Below, one piece after another: positions 33,589 to 43,175 of a DNA stretch of 64,000 nt. The notes beneath the pieces are model-generated. The model saw nothing but the letters and a program-made list of their open reading frames with translations, was not told where the DNA came from and ran no database searches. Position numbers and translations under genes: made by a program. The stretch's first letter is position 1. Each line of letters opens with the position of its first letter. The stretch covers positions 56,994 through 120,993 of the forward strand of contig JACIYT010000007.1 in the NCBI GenBank assembly GCA_014359765.1, given 5' to 3'. The stretch is from Roseovarius sp. (GTDB lineage Bacteria; Pseudomonadota; Alphaproteobacteria; Rhodobacterales; Rhodobacteraceae).

Positions 33589-33609
33589 GCGCGCGCGCGC
33601 GCGCGCGCG
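33589..33609. repeat. Alternating (GC)n tract downstream of nrdJ
   Basis: Ten consecutive GC dinucleotides, a sequence able to adopt Z-DNA, lie 27 bases after the nrdJ stop within a 200-base gap (33436-33635) that has no gene. A conventional T-run terminator for nrdJ is not visible. Confidence 0.6.
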
Positions 33610-33635
33610 GTGGTGCCGGCGGGCAGCCCTGCGGC

Positions 33636-36600
33636 TCAGCTACAGCCGCTCGTGGCGCCGCAGGTGTTGCACTTCATGCAGGTGCCGTTCCTCACCAGCG
33701 TGTAGTTGCCGCATTCGCCGCAGGCCTCGCCCTCATAGCCCTGCATCTTCGCCCTGGTGCGCGCATCCATCGACACGGTGGCCACGGTCGCGGTCGCCAC
33801 GCTCGCCTTCAGCGTGTCGGGCGCCAGCGTCCGGAGCGCCGTCTCGGCATCGCTCATGAGGCCGGTCGTGCCGCTGGCCTGCCCGCCCTGGAACACCACC
33901 AGTTCCTGCGGCAGGCGCTTGCGCAGGTAGCCCGTCGAGCTGATCTGCTTGAGCACCTCCAGCGAGCGGCTCGCCGCATCGCCCGACATCTCGCGAATAT
34001 TGCTCACACCTTCCTCTTCGCCCCGGCCCAGGTCGTCAAAGGTCGCGCCCGAGGGTTTGACATGCGCCAGGTCGGTGCGGTCGAGATAGCTCACCGCCAG
34101 TTCGCGGAAGATATAGTCGAGGATCGAGGTCGCGTTCTTGATGCTGTCATTGCCCTGCACCATGCCCGAGGGTTCGAACTTGGTGAAGGTGAAGGCATCG
34201 ACGAATTCCTCCAGCGGCACGCCGTATTGCAGCCCGACCGAGACGGCGATGGCGAAATTGTTCATCATCGCGCGGAAACCGGCCCCCTCCTTGTGCATGT
34301 CGATGAAGATCTCGCCCAGCTTGCCATCGGCATATTCGCCGGTGCGCAGATAGACCTTGTGACCGCCGACAATGGCCTTCTGGGTATAGCCCTTGCGCCG
34401 CTCGGGCAGCTTTTCGCGGGCGGCGCGGACCACCTCCCTGACCACCACCTTCTCGACGATCTTCTCGGCCAGCACGGCGGCCTTTTCCTGCGCCGATCCG
34501 CTCTCGAGGATCTCGGCGGCCTCGTCGTCATCCTCGACCAGCGCCGATGCCAGCGGCTGGCTGAGCTTGGAGCCGTCGCGGTAGAGCGCATTGGCCTTGA
34601 CGCCCAGCGACCAGGACAGCTCATAGGCCTTCTGGCAATCCTCGATGGTGGCATCGTTGGGCATGTTGATCGTCTTGGAGATCGCGCCGGAGATGAACGA
34701 CTGCGCGGCCGCCATCATGCGAATGTGGCTCTCGACGCCGAGATAGCGCCTGCCCTTCCTGCCGCAGGGGTTGGCGCAGTCGAAGACATGGTAATGCGCC
34801 GGATCGAGATGCGGCGCGCCCTCGAGCGTCATCGTCCCGCAGACGTGATCGTTCGCCGCCTCGATATCGCGGCGCGAATAGCCCAGATGCGCCAGCAGAT
34901 CGAAGGTCGGATCGGCGAGCTTGTCCGCCGGGATGCCGAGCACGCCCTGGCAGAACTCCTCGCCCAGCGTCCACTGGTTGAACACGAAGCGGATATCGAA
35001 GGCCGACCCGAGCGCCGCCTCGATCCTGGCCAGTTGCGCCTCGCCAAAGCCGTGACCGATGAGCGAGGTGTGGTTGATCGCGGGCGCATTGCCGAGGCTG
35101 CCATGCCCGACCGCGTAGCTCACGATTTCCTCGATTTGCGCGGCGCCATAGCCCAGCTTTTCGAGGGCGGCGGGCACCGACTGGTTGATGATCTTGAAAT
35201 AGCCGCCGCCGGCCAGCTTCTTGAATTTCACCAGCGCGAAATCGGGCTCGATCCCGGTCGTGTCGCAATCCATCACCAGCCCGATCGTGCCCGTGGGCGC
35301 GATGACCGAGGTCTGCGCGTTGCGATAGCCGTGTTTCTCGCCCAGTTTCAGCGCCTCGTCCCAGCTTGCCGTCGCCAGATCAATCAGCCGCGCATCGGGG
35401 CAATTGGCATGGTCGAGCGGCACCGGCTTGACCGCCAGCCCCTCATAGCCCTCGGTCGCGCCATAGGCGGCGTTGCGGTGGTTGCGGATCACACGCAGCA
35501 TGTGGGCCGCGTTGCGCTTGTAGCCGGCAAAGGCGCCCAGCTCGCGCGCCATCTCGGCGCTGGTCGCATAGGCCACGCCGGTCATGATCGCGCTCAGCGC
35601 CCCGCAGAGCGCACGGCCCTGCGCCGAATCGTAGCCAAGCCCCATATTCATCAGAAGCCCGCCGATATTGGCATAGCCAAGGCCCAGCGTGCGGAATTCA
35701 TAGCTCCGCCGCGCGATTTCCTTCGAGGGGAACTGCGCCATCGTCACCGAGATTTCCAGCGTCACCGTCCAGAGCCGGGTGGCGTGCATATAGCCCTCAG
35801 AATCGAACTTGCCGTCCTTGTAGAACTTCAGGAGGTTCATCGAGGCGAGGTTGCAGGCGGTATCGTCGAGGAACATGTATTCCGAGCACGGGTTGGAGCC
35901 GCGGATCGCGCCATCCTCGGGGCAGGTATGCCAGGCGTTGATCGTGTCGTGAAACTGGATGCCCGGATCGGCGCAGGCCCAGGCGGCATGGCCCACCTGC
36001 TCCCACAGATCGCGCGCCTTGATCGTCTTGGCCGTGCTGCCATCCACGCGGTTGATCAGCGCCCAGTCGTCATCGTTTTCCACCGCCTTGAGGAAGGCGT
36101 CGGTGACGCGGATCGAGTTGTTGGAATTCTGCCCCGAGACGCTGGCATAGGCCTCGCTGTCCCAATCGGTGTCATAGGTCGGAAACTCGATGCTGGCATA
36201 GCCCTGGCGCGCGTAATCGAGCACGCGCTTGACATAGGTCTCGGGGATATGCGCGCGTTTCGCGCCGCGAATGGCGGATTTGAGCGCGGGGTTCTTCGAC
36301 GGGTCCACCGCATCCTCCGAGGAGCCGTCCCATTCCCGGATCGCGGCAAAGATCTCGTTGAGCCGCGCCTCATGCGCCTTGGAGCCCGCGACGATCGAGG
36401 CGACCTTCTGCTCTTCCTTGACCTTCCAGTTGATGAATTGCTCGATATCGGGGTGATCGGCATCGCAGATCACCATCTTGGCCGCGCGCCGCGTGGTGCC
36501 GCCCGATTTGATCGCCCCCGCAGCACGGTCGCCGATCTTCAGGAACCCCATGAGCCCCGAGGATTTGCCGCCGCCCGAAAGCCGCTCGCCCTCGGCGCGC

Positions 36601-37292
36601 AGGCTCGAGAAATTGGTGCCCGTGCCAGAGCCATATTTGAAGAGCCGCGCCTCGCGCACCCAGAGATCCATGATCCCGCCATCGCCCACCAGATCGTCCT
36701 TCACCGACTGGATGAAGCAGGCATGGGGCTGGGGATGCTCATAGGCGCTGGTGGACCGGGTCAGCTCGCCGGTCTGGAAATCGACATAGTAATGCCCCTG
36801 ACCGGGGCCGTCGATGCCATAGGCCCAGTGCAGCCCGGTGTTGAACCACTGGGGCGAGTTGGGCGCGGCCATCTGCATCGCCAGCATGGCGCGCATCTCG
36901 TCGAAATAGGCGCGCGCGTCCGATTCCTTCGTGAAATAGCCGCCCTTCCAGCCCCAATAGGCCCAGGCGCCCGCCAGCCGGTCAAACACCTGCCTGGCCG
37001 AGGTCTCGCCGCCGAATCCGTCATTGTCCGCAGCCGCGACCGAGCGCCACAGGAATTCCGGCACGCCCTCTTCGGCCACTTTCTCGAGCTTGTTGGGCAC
37101 GCCCGCCTTGCGGAAATATTTCTGCGCGATCACGTCGCTGGCCACCTGGCTCCAGCCTGCGGGAACCTCGATCGCGTCGAGCTTGAAGACGGTGCTGCCA
37201 TCCGGGTTGCGGATTTCCGAACTCGTGGTGACAAATTCCAGCGCGGCATAGGCATCCTGCCCGGCGGTGGTGAATCTGCGTTCGATCTTCAT
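33636..37292 (-). CDS. nrdJ: Adenosylcobalamin-dependent ribonucleotide reductase (class II)
   Basis: Single-chain enzyme that makes all deoxyribonucleotides with adenosylcobalamin as radical source, in the presence or absence of oxygen. The 1218-residue protein starts [20 protein letters not shown]; landmarks are NPCSEYMF with the active-site Cys469, the second substrate-site region [19 protein letters not shown], and a C-terminal zinc-like cysteine cluster (CGECGNYT then [13 protein letters not shown]) that supplies the redox shuttle. A TSCPEC-like split form is not seen. A promoter and NrdR boxes precede it. It is the window's only ribonucleotide reductase, and cobQ at 3903 belongs to the synthesis of its cofactor. 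Confidence 0.96.
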   Translation of the reverse strand: MKIERRFTTAGQDAYAALEFVTTSSEIRNPDGSTVFKLDAIEVPAGWSQVASDVIAQKYFRKAGVPNKLEKVAEEGVPEFLWRSVAAADNDGFGGETSARQVFDRLAGAWAYWGWKGGYFTKESDARAYFDEMRAMLAMQMAAPNSPQWFNTGLHWAYGIDGPGQGHYYVDFQTGELTRSTSAYEHPQPHACFIQSVKDDLVGDGGIMDLWVREARLFKYGSGTGTNFSSLRAEGERLSGGGKSSGLMGFLKIGDRAAGAIKSGGTTRRAAKMVICDADHPDIEQFINWKVKEEQKVASIVAGSKAHEARLNEIFAAIREWDGSSEDAVDPSKNPALKSAIRGAKRAHIPETYVKRVLDYARQGYASIEFPTYDTDWDSEAYASVSGQNSNNSIRVTDAFLKAVENDDDWALINRVDGSTAKTIKARDLWEQVGHAAWACADPGIQFHDTINAWHTCPEDGAIRGSNPCSEYMFLDDTACNLASMNLLKFYKDGKFDSEGYMHATRLWTVTLEISVTMAQFPSKEIARRSYEFRTLGLGYANIGGLLMNMGLGYDSAQGRALCGALSAIMTGVAYATSAEMARELGAFAGYKRNAAHMLRVIRNHRNAAYGATEGYEGLAVKPVPLDHANCPDARLIDLATASWDEALKLGEKHGYRNAQTSVIAPTGTIGLVMDCDTTGIEPDFALVKFKKLAGGGYFKIINQSVPAALEKLGYGAAQIEEIVSYAVGHGSLGNAPAINHTSLIGHGFGEAQLARIEAALGSAFDIRFVFNQWTLGEEFCQGVLGIPADKLADPTFDLLAHLGYSRRDIEAANDHVCGTMTLEGAPHLDPAHYHVFDCANPCGRKGRRYLGVESHIRMMAAAQSFISGAISKTINMPNDATIEDCQKAYELSWSLGVKANALYRDGSKLSQPLASALVEDDDEAAEILESGSAQEKAAVLAEKIVEKVVVREVVRAAREKLPERRKGYTQKAIVGGHKVYLRTGEYADGKLGEIFIDMHKEGAGFRAMMNNFAIAVSVGLQYGVPLEEFVDAFTFTKFEPSGMVQGNDSIKNATSILDYIFRELAVSYLDRTDLAHVKPSGATFDDLGRGEEEGVSNIREMSGDAASRSLEVLKQISSTGYLRKRLPQELVVFQGGQASGTTGLMSDAETALRTLAPDTLKASVATATVATVSMDARTRAKMQGYEGEACGECGNYTLVRNGTCMKCNTCGATSGCS

Positions 37293-37455
37293 GGTCGCTG
37301 CCCCGTCCTTCGCTATGGCCCTGTGGCCCCTTGATCCGCTTTTCGCCGCGCCTCGCACGCCCTGGCCGGTCGCCGGAACGAGGGTTCTGGCGAAGGCCTG
37401 GCCCGGAAAACCGGCTTTGGCTCTGATGTGGTCCGAATGTCCCTGCCCGGGCTCG

Positions 37456-37502
37456 CCACTATATCTTGTGGCATGTCTGCCCGCCCACACAAATTGACGC
37501 AA
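37456..37502 (-). promoter_or_regulatory. NrdR box and degenerate second box upstream of nrdJ
   Basis: CCACTATATCTTGTGG at 37456-37471 is a near-perfect match to the NrdR palindrome (ACACwATATaTwGTGT). A second 16-mer at 37487-37502 has a perfect left half ACACAA and a decayed right half; the gap between the two is 15 bases, the spacing known for paired NrdR boxes. They lie over and just downstream of the -10 element, suitable for repression when dATP is plentiful. In the remaining gap (37293-37671) I see no riboswitch or gene. Confidence 0.7.
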
Positions 37503-37520
37503 AAGGACCGCCCCGGTCAA
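37492..37520 (-). promoter_or_regulatory. Candidate nrdJ promoter
   Basis: On the minus strand TTGACC (37520-37515) is followed after 17 bases by TCAATT (37497-37492). The -35 is strong, the -10 weak. The second NrdR box covers the -10. Confidence 0.5.
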
Positions 37521-37671
37521 CGAGAAAAATTGTCCCTAGGAGAGAAAAAGAAGTTGACCTGACGCCCCGCGGCCCTGCCCGCGGCGGGGCCGATTCCTCC
37601 ACAGGTCCCCGCGCCGGACAAGCCTTGCGCCCGCCGGTTTGGCGATGCGCGCTCAGGTATCCTGTGGAAAA

Positions 37672-37748
37672 TGGTCGGGGCGGCGAGATTCGAACTCACG
37701 ACCCCCTGTACCCAAAACAGGTGCGCTACCAGACTGCGCCACGCCCCG
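37672..37748 (-). tRNA. tRNA-Pro (anticodon TGG), CCA encoded
   Basis: 77 bases on the minus strand. Acceptor arms CGGGGCG (37748-37742) and CGCCCCG (37682-37676) pair fully, the discriminator is A (37675) and the gene encodes CCA (37674-37672). The anticodon stem CCTGT/ACAGG encloses the loop TTTGGGT with anticodon TGG, which reads proline codons CCA and CCG by wobble. The T-arm has the invariant GTTCGAATC. Confidence 0.97.
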
Positions 37749-37804
37749 GACCATGCGCCCAGATAAGCGGCTTTGCCCCGCTTGAAAAGCGAAAACCGCC
37801 CCGC

Positions 37805-38305
37805 TCACTCGGCGGCGCAGGGCCAGGCGGCAACCTCCTGATCGACCGCCGGATGGCGCATTTCCCAGCCCTCCGAGATGCCGATGCGCCGCGCCAGCCC
37901 GCCATTGATCTCGAGCACGGTCTGAATCCCGTCGCCGCCCATCACCGGGCGCTCGTCATGGGGCTGCGCCTCGTGGCCGATGCGGCGCACGGTGCCGGTC
38001 GCGTCCATGAAGATCATGTCGAGCGGGATGAGCGTGTTCTTCATCCAGAACCCGACCGGGCGCGGCGCCGGATAGACAAAGAGCATCCCCGCCGAGGGCG
38101 CGAGGCTCTCGCGGTGCATCAGCCCCTGCGCGCGCAACGCCTCGGTATCCGCGATCTCGACGCGAAACACCGCCTCGCCGCCGGGTCCGCGCAGATGCGC
38201 GACATCCTCCCGGCAGCCGCCGGCCGTCGCCATGCCGGCCGCCAGCGTCAGCAGCGCCATCAGCGCCGCGCCGATCACTCCCTTGAGCGTATTGCCGCGT
38301 CCCAT
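37805..38305 (-). CDS. DUF192 domain secreted protein
   Basis: Small exported protein of 166 residues. A signal peptide (MGRGNTLKGVIGAALMALLTLAAGMATAGG) precedes the DUF192 domain, recognised by QGLMHRESLAPSAGMLFVY, the invariant FWMKNTLIPLDMIFMD, and the C-terminal VLEINGGLARRIGISEG. The domain is a beta barrel of unknown function found in archaea and bacteria. GAGGT precedes the ATG, which makes its first 31 bases overlap the end of the cold-shock gene; the two are co-transcribed. Confidence 0.87.
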   Translation of the reverse strand: MGRGNTLKGVIGAALMALLTLAAGMATAGGCREDVAHLRGPGGEAVFRVEIADTEALRAQGLMHRESLAPSAGMLFVYPAPRPVGFWMKNTLIPLDMIFMDATGTVRRIGHEAQPHDERPVMGGDGIQTVLEINGGLARRIGISEGWEMRHPAVDQEVAAWPCAAE

Positions 38306-38805
38306 CCACAGACCTCGATTGCCATGCGCCCCCTTTTACCATCGATCACGCGAATGGCCAGCGCCTCGCCGGGCGGCACATCGGCAAGCCCCGCGCGGCG
38401 CAGCACCTCGACATGCACGAACACGTCCTCGGCGCTGCCGAAGGTATTTGCAAAACCGAATCCCTTGCCCTTGTCGAACCATTTGATGCGCGCGGGCTCC
38501 AGCGGGGTGGCGCGGATCACCTCGGGGGCGATCGCCTCGAAATCGGCAAGCCCCGAGGGCGCCATGCCCTCGGGTGGCTCGATCGCGTGGACCTGCACCG
38601 CCTGCCGACCGCGCTCGGTCGCCTGAACGTCGATCTCGATCCAGGCACGATCGGCGACCGAGCCCTGCCCGAACTGGCGCAGAACATTGGCATGAAGCAG
38701 GATATCGGGCCCGCCCTCCTCGGCCATCACGAAACCGAATCCCTTGACGGGATCGAACCATTTCACACGCCCGCGGACCCGGCGATATTCTTCTTCTGTC
38801 GTCAC
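38275..38805 (-). CDS. Protein with two cold-shock domains
   Basis: Single-stranded nucleic acid-binding protein of 176 residues with two CSDs. The first starts RGRVKWFDPVKGFGFVMAEE (residues 11-30) and the second RIKWFDKGKGFGFANTFG near 105; both carry RNP1 (GFGFV and GFGFA) and RNP2 (DILLHANVL and DVFVHVEVL). Such double-CSD proteins are usual in alphaproteobacteria and act as RNA chaperones in cold or stationary phase. It follows pdxH by 83 bases and overlaps the DUF192 gene. Confidence 0.92.
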   Translation of the reverse strand: MTTEEEYRRVRGRVKWFDPVKGFGFVMAEEGGPDILLHANVLRQFGQGSVADRAWIEIDVQATERGRQAVQVHAIEPPEGMAPSGLADFEAIAPEVIRATPLEPARIKWFDKGKGFGFANTFGSAEDVFVHVEVLRRAGLADVPPGEALAIRVIDGKRGRMAIEVCGWDAAIRSRE

Positions 38806-38888
38806 TGTTCCCTACCTGACAATCCTGCTTCGCCCACGCATGAGCCCGGAGGCGCCCGCGGCCGCCCGGCATTTCACCGGGGTGAAAC

Positions 38889-39491
38889 TCAGGGGTTCAG
38901 TCGCTGGACGCTCCAGGGCGCATCGACGGATGCCCGACGCCACACGAAGCGATCGTGCAGGCGAAACGCCCCGTCCGCCCAGAACTCAATCTCAAGCGGG
39001 GTGATTTTGAAACCTCCCCAAAAGGGGGGGCGCGGCGGGTTTGGTCCCTTCCGGGCCGTCACCTTCGCGACTTCGGCCATCAGCGCCGCGCGCGAGGCGA
39101 GCGGCTCTGACTGTCGCGAGGCCCAGGCGCCGAGCCTGCTCCTGAGCGAGCGCGAGGCGAAATAGGCATCGGCGCGCGCGCCCTCCTCGCGGGTCACATG
39201 GCCGCGAAAGCGCAGCTGCCGGCGCAGCGATTTCCAGTGCAGCACCCCCGCCGCCATCGGATGCGCGCCCAGCTCGCGCCCCTTGGCCGAGTGGTAATTG
39301 GTATAGAAGACAAAGCCACCATCGCCGATTTCCTTGAGCAGCACCATCCGCACATTGGGCAGCCCCCCCTCGCCGACTGTGGCCAGCGCCATGGCATTGG
39401 GATCGTTCGGCTCGGTCTTTTCGGCCTCGGCGAGCCAGCGGCGCGCGATCTCAAGGGGCTCTTCGCCCGCAAAGATTCCGTCCCGTTCCAT
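38889..39491 (-). CDS. pdxH: Pyridoxamine 5'-phosphate oxidase
   Basis: FMN enzyme that oxidises pyridoxine or pyridoxamine 5'-phosphate to pyridoxal 5'-phosphate. The 200-residue protein has the FMN-binding [27 protein letters not shown] region, [13 protein letters not shown], the ASRQSEPL segment, and the C-terminal HDRFVWRR with the substrate-binding Arg/His pair. Start [12 protein letters not shown] is preceded by GGGGAGGTG; the frame continues upstream without similarity. It lies divergent from fabI. Confidence 0.95.
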   Translation of the reverse strand: MERDGIFAGEEPLEIARRWLAEAEKTEPNDPNAMALATVGEGGLPNVRMVLLKEIGDGGFVFYTNYHSAKGRELGAHPMAAGVLHWKSLRRQLRFRGHVTREEGARADAYFASRSLRSRLGAWASRQSEPLASRAALMAEVAKVTARKGPNPPRPPFWGGFKITPLEIEFWADGAFRLHDRFVWRRASVDAPWSVQRLNP

Positions 39492-39674
39492 CGTCGCACC
39501 TCCCCTGCCCGCCTGTGGCCCGGCACCGGTGTCGGACTGGTCCCGGGCCGCCATGTGACATGCTTCTAGGCCGGTTCGCGCGCAAAGCCAAATCCCGCGC
39601 GCGCGGGCGGGTCTTGATGCACTCTGCCCGATCGCCTAAAGGTCAGGGAAATCATGCGAGGGCGGGGGCTGGGA

Positions 39675-40481
39675 ATGTCGAACGGATTGATGACGGGCAG
39701 GCGCGGGCTGATCATGGGGCTTGCCAACGACAAGTCCATCGCCTGGGGCATCGCGCGGGCCCTCGCGGGGGCCGGCGCCGAGCTTGCCTTCAGCTACCAG
39801 GGCGAGGCCCTCAAAAAGCGGGTCGATCCGCTGGCCGCCGAGCTTGGCTCGAACATCGTGCTGCCCTGCGACGTGGCCGACATGGGCTCGGTCGATGCGC
39901 TCTTCGCCGCACTTGGCGAGACCTGGGGGCAGCTCGATTTCGTGGTCCATGCCATCGGCTTTTCCGACAAGAACGAGCTGCGCGGCCGCTATGTCGATAC
40001 CAGCCGCGACAATTTCCTGCGCACGATGGATATCTCGGTCTATTCCTTTACCGCCGTGATGCAGCGTGCCGAAAAGATGATGGGCGAGGGCGGCGCGGCG
40101 CTGACACTGACCTATTACGGGGCCGAACAGGTCATGCCGCATTACAACGTGATGGGCGTGGCCAAGGCGGCGCTGGAGGCGTCGGTGAAATACATGGCCG
40201 AGGATCTCGGCCGCGACGGCATCCGTGTCAACGCCATCAGCGCCGGGCCGATCCGCACGCTGGCCGCCAGCGGTATCGGCGATTTCCGCTATATCCTGAA
40301 ATGGAACGAGCTGAACTCGCCGCTGCGGCGCAACGTGACCATCGACGATGTGGGGCGCTCGGCGCTCTATCTGCTCTCCGATCTCGGCTCGGGCGTCACC
40401 GGCGAGGTGCTGCATGTCGATGCGGGCTATCACATTGTCGGCATGAAGGCCGTCGATGCCCCCGATATCGACGCCACCTGA
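39675..40481 (+). CDS. fabI: Enoyl-[acyl-carrier-protein] reductase (NADH)
   Basis: Catalyses the last reduction of each fatty-acid elongation cycle. The 268-residue SDR has the modified nucleotide loop GLANDKSIAWGIA, and the FabI-type triad Tyr157 and Lys164 (Y-x6-K, in HYNVMGVAK) with YYGAEQ before it. MSNGLMTGRRGLIMG is the natural N-terminus of Rhodobacterales FabI, so I start at ATG 39675; an ATG at 39654 with AGGGA upstream is the alternative. It leads fabI-lysE-gpt (gaps 9 and 4 bases), unrelated functions that share a promoter. Confidence 0.95.
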   Translation: MSNGLMTGRRGLIMGLANDKSIAWGIARALAGAGAELAFSYQGEALKKRVDPLAAELGSNIVLPCDVADMGSVDALFAALGETWGQLDFVVHAIGFSDKNELRGRYVDTSRDNFLRTMDISVYSFTAVMQRAEKMMGEGGAALTLTYYGAEQVMPHYNVMGVAKAALEASVKYMAEDLGRDGIRVNAISAGPIRTLAASGIGDFRYILKWNELNSPLRRNVTIDDVGRSALYLLSDLGSGVTGEVLHVDAGYHIVGMKAVDAPDIDAT

Positions 40482-40490
40482 GGCACGCCC

Positions 40491-41096
40491 GTGAGCGCGC
40501 TCGATCTCCTCGCCTTCAACGCGGTCCTCGCCGCCGCGATCCTGAGCCCGGGCCCCGCCCTGCTCTTCGCGCTGCGCACGGCGCTGGCCTGCGGGCGCGG
40601 CGCGGGCATCGCGGCGGGGCTCGGCCTCGGGCTGGTCGCCGCGCTCTGGACGCTCGCCGCGCTGCTGGGGCTCGAGGCGCTCTTCACCCTCTTTCCCGTC
40701 GCCTATGGCGCGCTCAAGCTCGGCGGCGCGGCCTACCTGCTCTGGATCGCCTGGAAGACCTGGGCGGCGGCCCGTGCGCCGGTGGCCGATGCTGCGGCAC
40801 GGCCGCGCGGGCGCGCCTTTCTCGACGGGGTGCTGATCAACCTCGGCAATCCGAAATCGGTGCTCTTCGCCGCCTCGGTTCTGGTGGTGATCTTTCCCAA
40901 GGGTCTCTCGGCGGCCGAGATCGCGCTCATCACCGCCAATCACCTGCTTGTCGAATGGCTCTTCTACACGGGCTTCGCGATCCTGCTGAGCGGCGCGCCC
41001 GCCCGGCGCGCCTATCTCGGCGCGAAGCCCTGGATCGACCGCGCGGCGGCGCTCGTGCTCGGCGCGCTCGGCCTCAAGCTCCTGACCGAGAGGTGA
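40491..41096 (+). CDS. LysE family amino-acid exporter
   Basis: Inner-membrane exporter of 201 residues with about six transmembrane segments. The N-terminal [27 protein letters not shown] is the family's signature (SPGP motif), and [15 protein letters not shown] is the second conserved loop. GTG start at 40491. Substrate is unknown (homoserine, threonine or lysine types exist). Second gene of the fabI unit. Confidence 0.9.
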   Translation: MSALDLLAFNAVLAAAILSPGPALLFALRTALACGRGAGIAAGLGLGLVAALWTLAALLGLEALFTLFPVAYGALKLGGAAYLLWIAWKTWAAARAPVADAAARPRGRAFLDGVLINLGNPKSVLFAASVLVVIFPKGLSAAEIALITANHLLVEWLFYTGFAILLSGAPARRAYLGAKPWIDRAAALVLGALGLKLLTER

Positions 41097-41100
41097 CCCG

Positions 41101-41601
41101 ATGACCCCTGACCGCCTGCCCCACGAAAAGGGCTTCCACGTGAGCTGGGACCAGCTCCACCGCGACGCGCGCGCGCTTGCCTGGCGGCTTCAGGGCGAGG
41201 CGCCCGAGGGCGGCTGGCGCGCGGTGGTGGCGATCACCCGCGGCGGCATGGCCCCGGCGATGATCGTGGCGCGCGAGCTCGATATCCGCACGGTCGATAC
41301 GATCAGCGTGAAATCCTACAACCATCAGGAACGGACCGCGCCGCGCATCATCAAGCATCCCGACATGGACATCATGGGCGACGGGGCGGGCGTGCTGATC
41401 GTGGATGATCTGGTGGATACCGGCCGCACGCTCGAAGTGGTGCGCGCCGTGATCCCGCGCGCCCATGTCGCCACCGTCTATGCCAAGCCGATGGGCCGCG
41501 CGCAGGTCGATACCTTTGTCACCGAGGTGAGCCAGGACACCTGGATCTTCTTTCCCTGGGACATGGCCCTGCAATATGTCGAGCCCTATCGCGGCGCGTG
41601 A
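41101..41601 (+). CDS. gpt: Xanthine-guanine phosphoribosyltransferase
   Basis: Purine salvage enzyme that converts xanthine or guanine with PRPP to XMP or GMP. The 166-residue protein contains the PRPP loop [17 protein letters not shown] (about 99-115) and the pyrophosphate loop [16 protein letters not shown] near 47-62, and the base-binding C-terminal [13 protein letters not shown]. It ends the fabI unit, closed by the strong terminator at 41658. Confidence 0.95.
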   Translation: MTPDRLPHEKGFHVSWDQLHRDARALAWRLQGEAPEGGWRAVVAITRGGMAPAMIVARELDIRTVDTISVKSYNHQERTAPRIIKHPDMDIMGDGAGVLIVDDLVDTGRTLEVVRAVIPRAHVATVYAKPMGRAQVDTFVTEVSQDTWIFFPWDMALQYVEPYRGA

Positions 41602-41657
41602 AGGGCGGGATTCGCCCGAGCGCGGGGCGCAGCCGGGCAGCGCCTGAAATCCCAACG

Positions 41658-41690
41658 AAAAAGGCCGCGCCCGGGAGGCGCGGCCTTTGC
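41658..41690. terminator. Bidirectional intrinsic terminator between gpt and bioY
   Basis: Perfect 12-bp stem AAAGGCCGCGCC (41660-41671) / GGCGCGGCCTTT (41677-41688) with a 5-base loop; A-rich before and T-containing after, so it can act on both convergent genes. Confidence 0.85.
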
Positions 41691-41707
41691 AATTTGAGGG
41701 AAAGGTC

Positions 41708-42277
41708 TCAGCCCCGGCGCGTCCTGAGCGCGCTCCAGCCGCCCCAGACCACCATCGCGGCGATCACGGCCTTGACCACGTCGCCCAGAAGGAAGGGCGC
41801 CATCCAGTAGGCCCAGAGATCGGGCAGCGCCTTGCCCATCGCCAGCGCCGGCCAGGCGAGGCCGGGGATATAGAGCAGCGCCGAGACCGCGACCCCCACC
41901 AGCGCCGTCGAGACCGGCCCGCGCGCGATCCCGCGCTCGACCGCGAGACCGGCGAGCCAGGCCATCGCGACAAAGCCATAGAGGAACCCGGCGGTCGGGC
42001 CAACGAGCGAGGCGGCGCTCTGGGCACCGGCAAAGACCGGCAGCCCCATCGCCCCCTCGGCCAGATAGGCCAGCAGCGTCGCCGCGCCAAGGCGCGCGCC
42101 AAAGGTGAGCCCGACGATCAGCACCGCCAGCGTCTGCAGCGTCAGCGGCACCGGAAAGAACGGCACGCTGACCTGCGCCGCAGCCGCAATGAACAGCGAA
42201 CCGCCGAGCACGAGCCCCGCCTTTCGCAGCATCGTGTCGTGGCCGATGACGGCCTGGGTGAGAACCTGTGCGCGCAT
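41708..42277 (-). CDS. bioY: Biotin transporter substrate-binding subunit
   Basis: S-component of an ECF-type biotin transporter; 189 residues, about six transmembrane segments. The family's conserved start AAQVSVPFFPVPLTLQTLAVL and PTAGFLYGFVAMAW are visible. The partners bioM and bioN are absent from the window, so it may function alone, as some BioY do, or share energising modules. GGAGGG precedes ATG 42277. A TCAAGC/GCTTGA inverted repeat lies upstream at 42337-42354. Confidence 0.93.
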   Translation of the reverse strand: MRAQVLTQAVIGHDTMLRKAGLVLGGSLFIAAAAQVSVPFFPVPLTLQTLAVLIVGLTFGARLGAATLLAYLAEGAMGLPVFAGAQSAASLVGPTAGFLYGFVAMAWLAGLAVERGIARGPVSTALVGVAVSALLYIPGLAWPALAMGKALPDLWAYWMAPFLLGDVVKAVIAAMVVWGGWSALRTRRG

Positions 42278-42336
42278 GTCGCATCCCTCCGTGTTCAAGG
42301 TTTCCGGCTGACTTTTTCGCCGCGACCCCGGGAAAG

Positions 42337-42354
42337 TCAAGCGATTGTGCTTGA
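42337..42354. promoter_or_regulatory. Inverted repeat in the bioY/SDR divergent region
   Basis: TCAAGC-GATTGT-GCTTGA, a 6-bp palindrome. On the minus strand it adjoins TTGACT (-35-like), 60 bases before bioY. It is not the BioR site TTATmkATAA. Could be an operator of an unnamed regulator. Confidence 0.3.
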
Positions 42355-42386
42355 TCTGGCGCGCAAGGGATGGGATCTGGCGCGGC

Positions 42387-43055
42387 ATGACCGAGATTGA
42401 TGACCTCCCCGTTGCCCTCGTGACCGGCGCCTCGCGCGGGCTGGGCGCCGCCATGGCCGAGGCGCTCGCGCCCGCGCATCATGTCATCGCCGTGGCGCGC
42501 ACCGTGGGCGCGCTCGAGGAACTCGACGACCGCATCAAGGCGCGCGGCGGGCAGGCCACGCTCGCCCCCATGGACATCACCAACCGCGATGCGATGGCGC
42601 AGCTCTGCCGCGCCATCCATGACCGCTGGGGGCGCATCGCGCTCTGGGTTCATGCGGCGGTCCATGCCGCGCCGCTCGGCCCTGCCGCGCATCTGGGCGA
42701 GAAGGACTGGGAACGCTCGGTCGCTGTCAATGTCACGGCGACGGGGATTCTCATCCCCTTCCTCGCGCCGCTGCTGGGCGAGGAAGGCGCGGCCGTATTC
42801 CTCGACGATCCGCGCGCGGGCGCGCGATTCTTCGGTGCCTATGGCGCGACCAAGGCGGCGCAGATCGCGCTGGCGCGAAGCTGGCAGGCCGAGAGCGCGA
42901 AGACCGGGCCGCGCATCCACATCCTCGCCCCCGCGCCGATGCCCACGGCCACGCGCGCGCGCTTCTATCCCGGCGAGGACCGCGCCACGCTCGCCCCCCC
43001 CCGCGACGAAGCCGCCCGGCTGCTGGCGCTGCTGGACACCGCGCCCGGGACCTGA
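42387..43055 (+). CDS. Short-chain dehydrogenase/reductase lacking the usual catalytic serine
   Basis: SDR of 222 residues. The NAD(P) loop TGASRGLG (13-20) and the YxxxK pair (Tyr152, Lys156, in AYGATKAAQ) are seen, but the strand before the Tyr reads AAVFLDDPRAGARFF with no Ser at the usual place. Activity is therefore doubtful or altered. I start at ATG 42387 (MTEIDDLPVALVTG). It lies divergent from bioY and is followed by tRNA-Thr. Physiological substrate is unknown. Confidence 0.85.
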   Translation: MTEIDDLPVALVTGASRGLGAAMAEALAPAHHVIAVARTVGALEELDDRIKARGGQATLAPMDITNRDAMAQLCRAIHDRWGRIALWVHAAVHAAPLGPAAHLGEKDWERSVAVNVTATGILIPFLAPLLGEEGAAVFLDDPRAGARFFGAYGATKAAQIALARSWQAESAKTGPRIHILAPAPMPTATRARFYPGEDRATLAPPRDEAARLLALLDTAPGT

Positions 43056-43175
43056 CCGACCGCAAGCCAGCCAGCCAGCGCCGGCGCGCGGGCGGCAGCC
43101 CGGGCAATACCGACAGACCGACCGATGCGACGGCCGGGACCGCCTCTTGATCCTGCGAAATCCTGCGAAAGAACA

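Noticed and set aside
34062..37334. 1090-codon open frame antisense to nrdJ
   Set aside because: Same GC artefact; nrdJ is unambiguous on the minus strand and the antisense protein has no domains.
37293..37671. Cobalamin riboswitch upstream of nrdJ
   Set aside because: I could not find a B12-box-like element or the expected long structured leader; the promoter and NrdR boxes explain the region.
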